The translations under genes and the position numbers were made by a program. The notes under the pieces were generated by a model. That model was not told where the DNA came from. It was given only the letters and a program-made list of their open reading frames with translations, and did not search any database. A stretch of 64,000 nucleotides of DNA, taken from NCBI GenBank assembly GCA_001297265.1, contig LIHB01000019.1:126542-190541 (forward strand), given 5' to 3'. This DNA comes from Mycosphaerella arachidis. Its lineage: Eukaryota; Ascomycota; Dothideomycetes; Mycosphaerellales; Mycosphaerellaceae. Below, piece after piece: positions 22,413 to 32,325 of this stretch; position 1 is the stretch's first letter, and every line of letters starts with the position of its first letter.

Positions 22413-23948
22413 ATGAAAGTTGCCAACGTTCTGCCGCTCGCGGCGTTGAGCTCAGCCTTTGTGTTGCCACAGGAAGAGGTCCTCGCCAATCTCGCCATTG
22501 AAGACCATCACGGTCACACCTCCGTCGATGCCTGGGTCGAGAAGGCCAGTGTAGCCAAGGACGAGGCATTATCGAGCTTGAAAAAGCACGTGGAGGAAGT
22601 GACGGAGACGTCCAAAACTGCCTGGGAAGAGCTGTCGACTAGTGCAAGGAGTGCTTTGGACAATGCTTTCGAGAAGGCAGGTGATGCTGCGAGTTTGTTT
22701 GGTGACAAACTTAGTCAGACCTCTGCCGATGTCGAATCATGGTTCGAGGATACTCTGGAGTCCTTCGACGATGAGGGTCACCGTCCCCATCGTCCACACG
22801 ACCCACCGCACCACCACGAGCCTAATGAGACGATCTACCAGCTGATCGCCGGCAGCAAGTACACGACCACGCTTGCTAAACTTATCTCGGAGTACGATGA
22901 CCTCGTCGATGCATTGAACTCCACCAAGGCCAATTTCACAGTTTTTGCACCAACGGATAAAGCCTTCGAGAAGATCCCAGAGAAGGCACCGAAGCCCTCC
23001 AAGGAACAGCTCAAGGCTATCCTGTCCTATCATGTCCTTCCAGGTCTTTACCCGGCCGGTCGTGTCTTGAGCACACACACTGCTCCAACCCTCCTGAAGG
23101 GCGAGCATCTAAGCTCCCATCCGGAGCCTCAGCGTGTTGCTTTCAAGATTAGCTTGCGTGGCCTGACTGTCAACTTCTACAGCCGTATCGTGGCAATCAA
23201 CATCGCCGCCACGAATGGCTACATCCACGGCGTGGACAGCATCATTCTTCCACCACCCAGTGCCATCGAGATCGTCGACCTCTTCCCGGGCGAATTCAGT
23301 ACGCTGGAGCTCGGACTTGGCAAGACTGGTAAGTGAATTCTTTTTGATGGGACATATGCGTGTCTCAAGGCGACGCGCTGGCTACTCGTAGATCCGTGTT
23401 AGAAGTGCATACTAACATTTTTAGGTTTACTGGAGAAGTTGAACACAACGGATCACCCAGGTGGCACTCTTTTCGCGCCTTCCAACTTTGCTTTCCAGAA
23501 GCTTGGACCAAAGATCAACGCTTTCTTATTCTCGCAGTACGGACAGAAGTACTTGAAGGCATTGCTGGAGTATCACGTCGTTCCCGACACCACTCTCTAC
23601 TCTGATGCAATTTATGAAGCTCACAAGCACGATGATGCTGATGCGAAGAGGGCGTTGCCAGGCAAGGGTCTGTTCCATATCGATCTTCCGACGTTCCTGA
23701 AGGATCGTTCCCTCTCCGTGGATATTGGACGATACGGCGGCTTCATCAGCATCAAGATCAACGGTTTCGCTACTGTGTCGGTACAGGATGCTATCGCTGA
23801 GGATGGTGTAATTCAAGTCACCCGTGATGTGCTCATCCCACCAAAGAAGATTGGTGGCGCCGAGCTCGAGCACTGGGACGGCAGTGAGCTTACTGTCGAG
23901 GATCTGAAGCAGCGTCTTGAGCCATTCGTTGCGAAGTCGGACCTTTGA
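22413..23948 (+). CDS. Secreted fasciclin (FAS1) repeat protein
   Basis: Exons are 22413..23328 and 23425..23948 (96-nt intron, GTAAGT, ACTAACA branch, TTTAG), giving 479 residues. A short signal peptide (about 1-18) precedes an amphipathic, Glu/Lys/Ser-rich helical segment (about 30-120) and a His/Pro-rich linker. Two FAS1 modules follow. The first shows NFTVFAPTDKAF and LSYHVLPG. The second shows GGTLFAPSNFAF and LEYHVVPD, ending in an I-Q-V-T-R-D-V-L-I-P-P strand. FAS1 domains mediate adhesion and protein interaction outside the cell. No GPI-type hydrophobic tail is seen, so it is likely secreted or vacuolar. Confidence 0.9.
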
Positions 23949-25186
23949 TAGCTTGGTCACACCACGGCGCCGGAAGATACCCGGTCATACCGTTCATATC
24001 GCTCTCTGATGTAAATGCAAATGGCGTAACTAAGAAGGAAAATGTAGTTAGTATGAGTATATGACCGCAATGATTCGATTTGACATTGTAACTTCACGCA
24101 TCCTCGCTGCTTGCAGGGTCTGACGGGGGTGTTCCACGATCCACCAACTATTCCATAGATCTGTGAGGTGTTTGATATGCTCGCTATGTTAATACACGAT
24201 TCAAACGTCTGGCGATCAAACTCAATGCAGTAGGTCAAATCGGAGCTATCTATAACGTGGCAGCAGTTAGCAAGCAGCGGACGCTCCCTGATATCGCATC
24301 GGACCAAGGCAAGTATTCAGTATCAGTCTCTCAGGAAGCGAGAGCTATCAGAACAGTCCATATGGGTGACGTCGGCAGGGCCGATCGGCGCTAACTAGCT
24401 AGGTGCGATCTCGACGAACTCTCATCTCATTTGCCGCTAATGGCATCGTCATGCAGCACCCACAACGTGCACACACGATCTCTTATTCGTCGACGAGCCA
24501 TGCGAAGCGGCTGCAGGTAACGTGCTTCTAGACTTCCAACTTCGCCTACAAGCGAAGATGCTATGACATGGTCGGCTGAAAACACCCTGAAGACATACCG
24601 AGCACTGACACGCTCGCGTGGCTGATGCCAACCTCCTGACCATGGTGGGACCTATACACCGATACAGAGTAGTCATGCACGCTGTTGACCACGCTTGACG
24701 CGTAGGGTCCCTAGTCCGAATCTCATCGCTTGTCGATCTCTGTGCCTTGTGCGCAATCTGGTACACGGCCTTCCAGATCTCAGGCACTTTACTGCATTGA
24801 GCCGTCGTTGCACTCATCTCGTCATCTGTATGGCCCAAACACTCTTTGCAACTACGTTGTTAAAGATGCCATCCTTGCCACTATTCCACCTGCTCACATT
24901 AGATCAGCGCACAAAACCAGTCTACTGCATGACAAACGCTCCGTAGACCATACCGGCCACACCTGTTCCTGCATTACTCTTTCAACTTTGCCCTCCTGGT
25001 GACTCTAATAACAAAAGTGGCAAGGTCAAGCGGCTCAGATATTGGAAGGCACTTCATCGAGGAGTGTCAAGTGTCACGACTTGTTCTCAGGGCTATATCT
25101 GCCTGGGTTGAACAACATCTTTCGTCGCCAGCTGAAAAAGGTCATTTCTCCCATGAGAATCGTGTTGAAGAGGTAATATATCGAGG
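23949..25186. other. Intergenic, no supported gene
   Basis: About 1.2 kb between the fasciclin and CRY-DASH genes, both on the plus strand. Short frames on both strands lack domains. It presumably holds the CRY-DASH promoter; no unambiguous light-response motif was assigned. Confidence 0.5.
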
Positions 25187-27043
25187 ATGCAACGAGTACT
25201 GGTGTACTTGCTACGAAGGGATCTACGACTTGCCGACAATCCGATATTTCACGAGCTTTCTCGACTCAATGCTCAAAGCCAAAGGCCTTTTACCCATCTT
25301 CTTCCAGTCTACCTCTTCCCGGCGCAGCAAGTCGAGGTATCAGGTTTCCTGAGCTCGGAGCAGGACAAATCGCCCTACCCAGAAGCACGCAGTGCCACAG
25401 GACGATTCTGGAGATGTGGCAAGCTCCGAGCGAAGTTCTTGGCTGAGAGCGTCTTTGATCTACATGCCGAATTGGAGAGAGTCTCAAGTGGGCTCACGAT
25501 CCGGGTAGGCACCGTCAAAGATGTGGTTAGGTCGATATTAGACGGGTACCGCGAGCGTGACGATGCAGAGGTTCAAGCCTTGTGGATGACCGCCGAAGAA
25601 GGTTGGGAGGAGCAGATTGAAGAAGAAGACGCGAGGGATCTCATGCACAAGGAGAAGAAGGAGTTCAAGTTGTGGGCGGACGAGAAGTACTTTGTGGACG
25701 ATCGCGATTTGCCTCTGAAGGATCCACGAGACTTGAACGACGTATTTACAGCTTTCCGCAAGACGGTGGAACCGCTGAGGTCAGCTCCTAGAAAGGAGCT
25801 TCACAAGGTCAGGACTTTGCCGCCACTTCCTGAATTCATACCTGAGCAAGCCAAGCCATTCACCATTCCCCAGACTCTGAAAGATGCCATAGCCAGCTTG
25901 TCGAAACCACTGGACAAAGACGATCACCTTCCCGGGAACCCAACCTTGCCTGATGGTGCGACTTCTGCGCATCCATTTAGCGGCGGGTCTCAGGCCGGGC
26001 TCGAGAGGGTGAACCATCTGCTCGAGAGTGGATCCATGACGGCGTATAAGGACACTCGCAACGGACTTTTGGGCCTTGATTTCTCCACGAAGCTCTCAGC
26101 TTGGCTTGCTCTGGGCTGCATCACATCGAGGCAGGTCCATTGGCGTATGATTGATTTCGAGGATGGAAAGGGCGACGTAGGAAAGAGTGCTCCAGGCTAT
26201 GGCAAAGGCGAGAATAAAGGGACTGCGGCGGTACGGTTTGAGCTTCTTTGGAGAGACTACATGCGTCTTTGCACTCGCAAATTTGGCTCCAAACTCTTCT
26301 GGATTGGTGGGTATCGAGATGACAAGCAAGCAGACTCCAAGTTTATCAGCTCACCATACACGAAGTCCACTAGGAAAAAGAACACCGGTGGCACGAATGA
26401 TGAAAACACTCGCGTCACTCTCGAGCGTTTCATTGCAGGACGGACTGGCACTGGACTGATAGACGCAAGTCAAAGAGAGTTGTACCTCACAGGCTGGACT
26501 TCCAACCGTGCCCGACAGAACGTTGCATCGTACCTGTCGAAACATCTGGGCCTCGATTGGCGAATTGGCGCCGAATGGTACGAGATGAATCTGATCGACT
26601 ACGACCTTTCCAGTAACTGGGGCAATTGGCAGTACGTAGCAGGCGTGGGCAACGATCCACGGGGCGATGCTCGGGTCTTCAATCCAGTGAAGCAAGCTTT
26701 CGATTACGACTCCAATGGGGAGTATGTCCGTACTTGGGTTCCAGAGCTGAAAGACGTGGGACGATCGACCGCACATGCTGGCGCTGCTACAGGCGCGAGT
26801 GACAGCCAGGGACAGAATGATAGCCCCGAGTCTTTGACGGGTGTCTTTCAAGCTTGGACCTTGTCCGCTGGTGAAAAGAAGCGACTTGGGCTTGAAGGGG
26901 TGGAGTGGGTCGAGAAGCCGCTCGTTCGGATCAATTACTCTGTCAATCGGCGAGGCGGAGGAGCACGTAGAGGTGATCGTGGTGGAGGAAGAGGTGGTAA
27001 TCGAGGCCGCGAACGAGGTCGTGGCCGCGGTGATCGCAAATAA
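25187..27043 (+). CDS. Cryptochrome DASH (photolyase/cryptochrome family)
   Basis: An intronless 618-residue protein from ATG 25187. The N-terminal photolyase domain begins VLVYLLRRDLRLADNPIFHE, followed by YLFPAQQVE and the GRFWRCGKLRAKFLAESV segment typical of the DASH branch. The FAD-binding domain has TRNGLLGLDFSTKLSAWLALG, FELLWRDYMR and the conserved LTGWTSNRARQNVASYL and DWRIGAEWYEMNLIDYD blocks, then SSNWGNWQYVAGVGNDPR. Family knowledge: CRY-DASH binds FAD and an antenna pterin and repairs UV dimers mainly in single-stranded DNA, with possible signalling roles. The last about 30 residues are an Arg/Gly-rich RGG-type tail, suggesting RNA or ssDNA contact. Confidence 0.96.
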   Translation: MQRVLVYLLRRDLRLADNPIFHELSRLNAQSQRPFTHLLPVYLFPAQQVEVSGFLSSEQDKSPYPEARSATGRFWRCGKLRAKFLAESVFDLHAELERVSSGLTIRVGTVKDVVRSILDGYRERDDAEVQALWMTAEEGWEEQIEEEDARDLMHKEKKEFKLWADEKYFVDDRDLPLKDPRDLNDVFTAFRKTVEPLRSAPRKELHKVRTLPPLPEFIPEQAKPFTIPQTLKDAIASLSKPLDKDDHLPGNPTLPDGATSAHPFSGGSQAGLERVNHLLESGSMTAYKDTRNGLLGLDFSTKLSAWLALGCITSRQVHWRMIDFEDGKGDVGKSAPGYGKGENKGTAAVRFELLWRDYMRLCTRKFGSKLFWIGGYRDDKQADSKFISSPYTKSTRKKNTGGTNDENTRVTLERFIAGRTGTGLIDASQRELYLTGWTSNRARQNVASYLSKHLGLDWRIGAEWYEMNLIDYDLSSNWGNWQYVAGVGNDPRGDARVFNPVKQAFDYDSNGEYVRTWVPELKDVGRSTAHAGAATGASDSQGQNDSPESLTGVFQAWTLSAGEKKRLGLEGVEWVEKPLVRINYSVNRRGGGARRGDRGGGRGGNRGRERGRGRGDRK

Positions 27044-28484
27044 CTTCTCAAGAGCATGATCCATAGAATGCGGCGAGGAAGTCTGTCTGCTTGGCAAAAG
27101 GGGCAGAAGTGTACTCGTTGAGCACGCTTAGATACTCGAGGATCCTCAGCATACTTTGAATTCATGTCGAAGTGACTGGACTTTTCCGGCGCTTGAGCTT
27201 GGGGAGAGTCCCAGGGGCCATGTACGCTTATAGTATCAGCGCTCTCCAACAAAGTGCCCGGTCGATTGTGCGCGTTGATGCGCCTAGGGGCCGAAACACC
27301 AGCTTTGCCAGTCAATGTCCACTCTCTGGCCGCGCAACGTAGCCTATTGGTCGATATTATGACTGAATCACATGCTCAAGCAGTAACACCTTCTCTTTGT
27401 TTACGTTGTGGTGTCCAGGGCGTGCCGTAAAGCCTACAGTGTAGTGTGTACGAGCTGTCTGACATTTTCACCGATGCTTCGCCCACTTTGATGGCCTTTT
27501 GCATCGACACACGACATCAGCGGTATACCTACGTGTATACCGGTATCGTAGCGATCAACACAAGTTAAGGGGGGAAGAACGGAGGACTCAATTCTGGACG
27601 ACTAGCTCAGTGGTCAGAGCGTCTAAATTCCACTCGATTTAGCTCAGCTGGTCTTGCTGTCGTTCGGAGCTTAGCGATTCTTCAGAGTCGTTGAGTGAGA
27701 GGCCTTGCTCGGTACAAGGTATTCAGGTTGATTCAGAAATCGTCCATCGCTTTTTGCTAATAGCCAGTCTTTGCCCAGCGGACTATTTACCAAGTGTGCG
27801 TCGCCTTGCGGATTGGAGGAACAATGTTCCATGCTCTGCCTTCCGCACCACAACCAAGTTTACAGAGAGTCGTTATTGCCGGGTGATAAAACTGGTGGTA
27901 TAGCTAATGCGCTCATGGCGCTGAGAAGGCTGCCTTTAGGTTCCTCTCCATCTGCGCCCGTTTGAACTCCAGCAGTCTTAACGTGAGACAGTATCATGCA
28001 GTTGGGGTCTATCCAATTCCATCGAGGGGTTTCTCTCCCATAGCCTAGCGTTTCGAGCTCCTCGAAGCTTCTGGTTGTGACTTCACGACTCTTGCAATCA
28101 CTCTCTCTGTCGGTCTCTTGCATTTGGTATCGTGGATCGTCAATTGACCTGTATTAGGTCCTTTGATCCGTCCTGACCTTCCTGACCTACATACACGCTC
28201 ACATATTCTGTCCTCAGACCCGGTCTTCCAGTACTTGCGACACGGCAGACTAGAATGCCTCAGGCAATGCCTGGTGCCTCTGACGGTATTTGTGCGATGT
28301 TCAGCCAGAAGATCATGAGAAACAGAAGATGGACGGTTTCAAGGCTGCAGCGAGAGCTCGCGCATGTGATAGTCCGCCCGAAATTTCGGCCACGGAAGCA
28401 GGCCTCGTGGCGGGACGTGAGCCATCCACATGTAACGCTATTACATGAAATATGTTGACACGAGGCGTGCCAGCTCTTTGGAAC
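27044..28484. other. Convergent intergenic region with a tRNA-like hairpin
   Basis: A 3'-3' spacer between CRY-DASH and the ATP-grasp gene, longer than most such spacers here (1.4 kb). A D-arm-like element lies at 27596-27666 (a box-A-like TAGCTCAGTGG and a 7-bp end-pairing) but without a T-loop. No coding region was recognised. Confidence 0.5.
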
Positions 28485-29831
28485 CTAGGACTCAGAGTCC
28501 TCTTCCTGAAGGTTGTCAACGCAATCGTAATACTCGTCATCTTCGAGATTCGACCTGTCAAGCATCATCTGTATTGTCTCCCACTCCCACTTTTGTGGCT
28601 CCCAGATAAGCTGCTGCTGAAGAAGAGCTGGTAGCTGCAGATTCTCTCGCCGGCACAATCGGTAATACTCGCTCAGCAAGAGCGGCTGGGCGACAGCCGG
28701 CATGGGATCCCGCCACTTCCAGATTACGTCCCTCGAGAACATCACCCGTCGCATATGACTCGCCCAGGCCTTGAACGTTACCCTCTCATGCTTCCACATG
28801 AGTATTCCTGCTGCGACCTGGAAATGAGGCTTGTGGCCCAGCATTCTCCTTGGTGGTCGGATAGGACGTTCAATCTCTTCTTTCGGCAAGGTCCCAGCAA
28901 TTGCGCGAGCCAGATGTGTGGTGCCACTCCACAGATGGACCCCTGACGTTGCCCGGGGATAACATTCAATGGCCCAAATCCCGTCAGCGTTCTCGATGAA
29001 TTCGAAAGCGATTTGCCCATTGAAGGCGGGCGTGCTAGAGACGAAACAGCGGATGTAGTCATAGATGCCCGCATGGAACTTCTGCTGGTAGTACATGCTG
29101 CTTTGCCCATCAACGGTGCCCAGGACAGGGTAGAGCCCCGTAGCTTCGACTTGTCCAGAGCGAACCACACTGTAGCTACAGTAGCGATGGCCCACAAGCC
29201 ACTCTTGAGCTATGTATTGATGGTTCTCATCGACAGCAAGATCGTCAGGCAAAGGCTCTCCAGGCTTGAGGTGATAGAGAGCCCGACCGAAACACGGCTT
29301 CAGTGCCATGCCATAGGTATACTTGTGCACAGGTAGGTTGATGACGTCGTTCATGCTCTTGCACAGATACCCCGCCGGTACTCTGAGCCCAGCAGCTTCC
29401 GACAATTTGGAGAACTCAAATTTGTGGTGAAGTCGGATGAGCATTTCGAAGGAGGGTGCGTACAGCCTTGTCAATATCTCTGGTTCTCCGCTGCCAGCGA
29501 GGAAGAATATCTCTTCGTGTATAGGAAGAATCATATCGATATCCCATTTGATAGCGTAATACTTGACAGCTTCGATATAGTCGGCCGGACTTTCGCGAGG
29601 AGCTGGAACCTGCTTGCATTGCTTTGTGGCAACGGAGAATTTGCAGACATGATATCTCATGGGATCAACACAGAAGACCTTGTGGCCGGCCTTTGTGAAC
29701 TGGCGGGCTAGGTCCAGTGCTTCCGGGAACCTCCCGTTCGTGACCATGACCCGGAGACGTGGGTGACCATTACGTCGAGTGCTATGATGCCGACTTCGTT
29801 GCAGCTTGTTAGTTGTTCCGCCGATCGCCAT
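28485..29831 (-). CDS. ATP-grasp ligase, MysC-like
   Basis: An intronless 448-residue protein from ATG 29831. An N-terminal Rossmann-like preATP-grasp part (RLRVMVTNGRFPEALDLARQ, then KVFCVDPMRYH) leads to a central ATP-grasp fold: KFEFSKLSEAAGLRVPAGY, the lysine strand YGMALKPCFGR, the adenine-site QEWLVGHRYCSYSVV, and metal-ligand strands IAFEFIENADGIWAIECYPRATSGVHL. Layout and several blocks resemble cyanobacterial MysC, which ligates glycine to 4-deoxygadusol in mycosporine synthesis. That resemblance is from memory and at family level only. No demethyl-4-deoxygadusol synthase, O-methyltransferase or NRPS lies in the window, so the substrate is unknown. The tail is acidic. Confidence 0.8.
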   Translation of the reverse strand: MAIGGTTNKLQRSRHHSTRRNGHPRLRVMVTNGRFPEALDLARQFTKAGHKVFCVDPMRYHVCKFSVATKQCKQVPAPRESPADYIEAVKYYAIKWDIDMILPIHEEIFFLAGSGEPEILTRLYAPSFEMLIRLHHKFEFSKLSEAAGLRVPAGYLCKSMNDVINLPVHKYTYGMALKPCFGRALYHLKPGEPLPDDLAVDENHQYIAQEWLVGHRYCSYSVVRSGQVEATGLYPVLGTVDGQSSMYYQQKFHAGIYDYIRCFVSSTPAFNGQIAFEFIENADGIWAIECYPRATSGVHLWSGTTHLARAIAGTLPKEEIERPIRPPRRMLGHKPHFQVAAGILMWKHERVTFKAWASHMRRVMFSRDVIWKWRDPMPAVAQPLLLSEYYRLCRRENLQLPALLQQQLIWEPQKWEWETIQMMLDRSNLEDDEYYDCVDNLQEEDSES

Positions 29832-31709
29832 CGCCAGGCACGTTCAGGATGACCAGTCAAGAGTATGAAAAAGCTGTTGCCTCAAAAGGAAGATGAGGAG
29901 ATGGATGAAAGGACCACATAGTGCTTACATCTGCTAGTACGACAAAGAAAGGCCTGGCCCCAACCCGGACGGCGATCTTTGCGAGGACATTCATAACACA
30001 CGAGAGAGTGAGAGCGGCTGACGTGACGATGGTGGTCCGTGAAGATGCGTACAGAGGAGCCTTGTGATGGAATTCATGTCAGGCTTCGGGGCAGTGGCGA
30101 GTCGGAATACAACGGCAAGACACTTGATGAGCAAAGCTGAGCACATCAATTCAGAAGGTCTGCCGAAAAGTGCGACTTATGAACGACCGTGCTGATCGTG
30201 TTCACTGGTCTCGGCTTGTATTCCTTCCACCTTCCGCTTCATTTGTCGCGAGCTTCGGAGACGATCGATCATCGATGTGTCGATTGCTGATGAGGGATCC
30301 ATGTCATAGATATTGTGTGCATCTGAGAAATTTCGACCAGAGCGAGCACAACCAGCACTGAACACAGGTCCGCTGCTCGTCTTTGCGGCGTTTTCCTAAG
30401 CTGCAACACCCAGATCTCATGGCTGGTCAACGATACACATCTAGATCGACGCAACCATGTGATCTCGCAAGTAGGATTGACGACGAACAACAGTGAAGCG
30501 CGCCGAGGCGGGAAAGGAAGCAGCATTTCAGCCGCCCGGTTGACTGCTCACAAATCTCGTACTCAACGACACAACCGTGTCCAGTGCCTTAGGGACCGTA
30601 CTTCAATTCATGGACTAAGATGACAACATTGCATGTTCCAATTCGAATAACGGGACCGCCACTGGACCTACAGCATACCTTCTCAAGCAGCTATCAATAG
30701 GCATAGAACGACATGCTGGCCCAGGAAAGCATCGCATTCCTCCACAAGCACATGTCATCAGATTGGATATTTACCAACGAAGAAGGTCGCCAATGCGCGC
30801 TCCCAGCAGTCATGAGCCGGCAGCAGCAGATCGACAATCCTTTGGCGCTGAAGAAGGTGTGCTTTTCAATGGCGGCTTGAGATCTTCCAGCTGGCTGTTT
30901 CTGTGGAATACAAATCCCGATTTTGGAATCAGTCCCTACAGCGGTCGAAGCAATGGCCGTGGGCCTGAATATTTTAACCCGAATTGTGAGCTCGTGGGCA
31001 TACTCTACTGAAGATGCAAGGCCGATGACATCTGGGAGTGTTACCGTAACGAAGGTCTCAGCGGGCCTGCAGGCTTTTCGAGGAACATGGTAGGCCTTTT
31101 GTGATTCTTTAGAATTTTAACCAGACTTACATGGATCCTATTGCTGCGCCAGTGAGCTCGAGCATGTCTTGCGCGAGATCCCAAGCGACTAGGCGGACGA
31201 AGCTATTGCTGTAGCTTGTTTACAGTAACAAAAATCCCGACGCTGGTGTGTTCGACAATTGGTGCCACCAATGACCACAGACAGCTGAAACATGATCCTG
31301 GTGACATTTGGAGACAGAGCCGACTGAATCAGGCACCGAGGTGGACAGCAGCATGCTGCTCAGTCCTCTGAGTTGCATACCTCAGCATCAATGCAGAAGA
31401 AGGTAGGGATGGGACGTTAACACAAAAGGCTTCGACAATAATGCACAATCGACACAATCTGTTTGGATCAGGACCGAGAAATGGGCAATGTGGGTGATTT
31501 AGCGAAGCACCACAAACCTTTCGCTTAGCATATGGATGAAGCTATGGCTTCACCTTGGAACATTTGGTGGCCGCGTTTCAAGTCGATGGATCATGGACCT
31601 TTCATGCCATCATACAGACTCCCTTCTACACGGCACATCGTTTTCTTGACGTTCTGCTGGTCAGGACAAGACACTCTTGCAAAACTTCTTTTGACATCTT
31701 CTTCGACTA
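29832..31709. other. Intergenic, no supported gene
   Basis: About 1.9 kb upstream of the ATP-grasp gene (minus) and of the GH5 relic (plus). Frames of 60-85 codons lack domains. No repeats or mobile-element ends were recognised. Confidence 0.5.
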
Positions 31710-32325
31710 ATGCGTTCAGCCTTGGTCCTAGCCCTCGCTGAGACAGCGTTCAGAGTCTCTGCCGCACCTGCTAGACAAAGGCGAGCTGCCAACAGCACCG
31801 GCTCGCCACAGGATACAAGCATACAATGGTCCGGAGTTTAGCGAGACCAACATACCGGGCACGCCAGAAACAGAGTACACATCGCCGAACTTGACTACTA
31901 TCGACACCTTCCTCAATGCTGGCATGAATACTTTCCGCATCATCGTTCTCATGGAACGCTTTGTGACTGGAGAAATGACTGCTTCACGCGATTCAGCTTA
32001 CCTTAGAAACCTCTCTCAGACCGTGGGCTACATCACTAGGCGCAGCGCTTATGCAATGATCATGCTACACATGGTTATGGTAAGTTTGACGGGCAAAATT
32101 ATCACGAGCACCGATGAATTCGAGGCATTTTGGAAGACTGTAGCTACAGATTTCAAGGACAACGAGAGAGTCATGTTCGACACGAAGAATGAGATATGCA
32201 CGCGGTTGAACGTCCATGTTGACGTGCAAAAGCGTAGTCTTGACTGCCAGAGACATCACGTCTGGATCCGTCCAGCGGTCGTTCAGTCCGGGTGGTCGCG
32301 ACTGTTTGACGATCACAACCTGTAG
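31710..32325 (+). pseudogene. Broken GH5 endoglucanase (cellulase) relic
   Basis: An ATG at 31710 opens a signal-peptide-like start (MRSALVLALAETAFRVSAAP) and a linker reaching IQWSGV, where a stop (TAG, 31839-31841) cuts the frame. Homology resumes one frame over from about 31834 with FSETNIPGT, TTIDTFLNAGMNTFR, MERFV..MTASRD, ITSTDEFEAFWKTVATDFKDN and FDTKNE, the order of fungal GH5 (subfamily 5-like) endoglucanases. This includes the acid/base region (NE), while the usual H-N-F/Y-G-R-Y-Y segment before ITSTD is corrupted. After FDTKNE the sequence drifts, with only faint similarity to the W-T-W region, and stops at 32325. The C-terminal half with the nucleophile glutamate is missing. A functional enzyme is not expected. 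Confidence 0.8.

Noticed and set aside
24449..24838. 129-codon minus frame with EIRTRDPTRQ-like text
   Set aside because: It resembles spurious translations often seen over non-coding DNA. A tRNA was looked for here and not found.
14233..28484. SOD, fasciclin, DUF2235 and CRY-DASH as one stress gene cluster
   Set aside because: The genes are separated by unrelated housekeeping genes and long spacers, with no shared motif shown.
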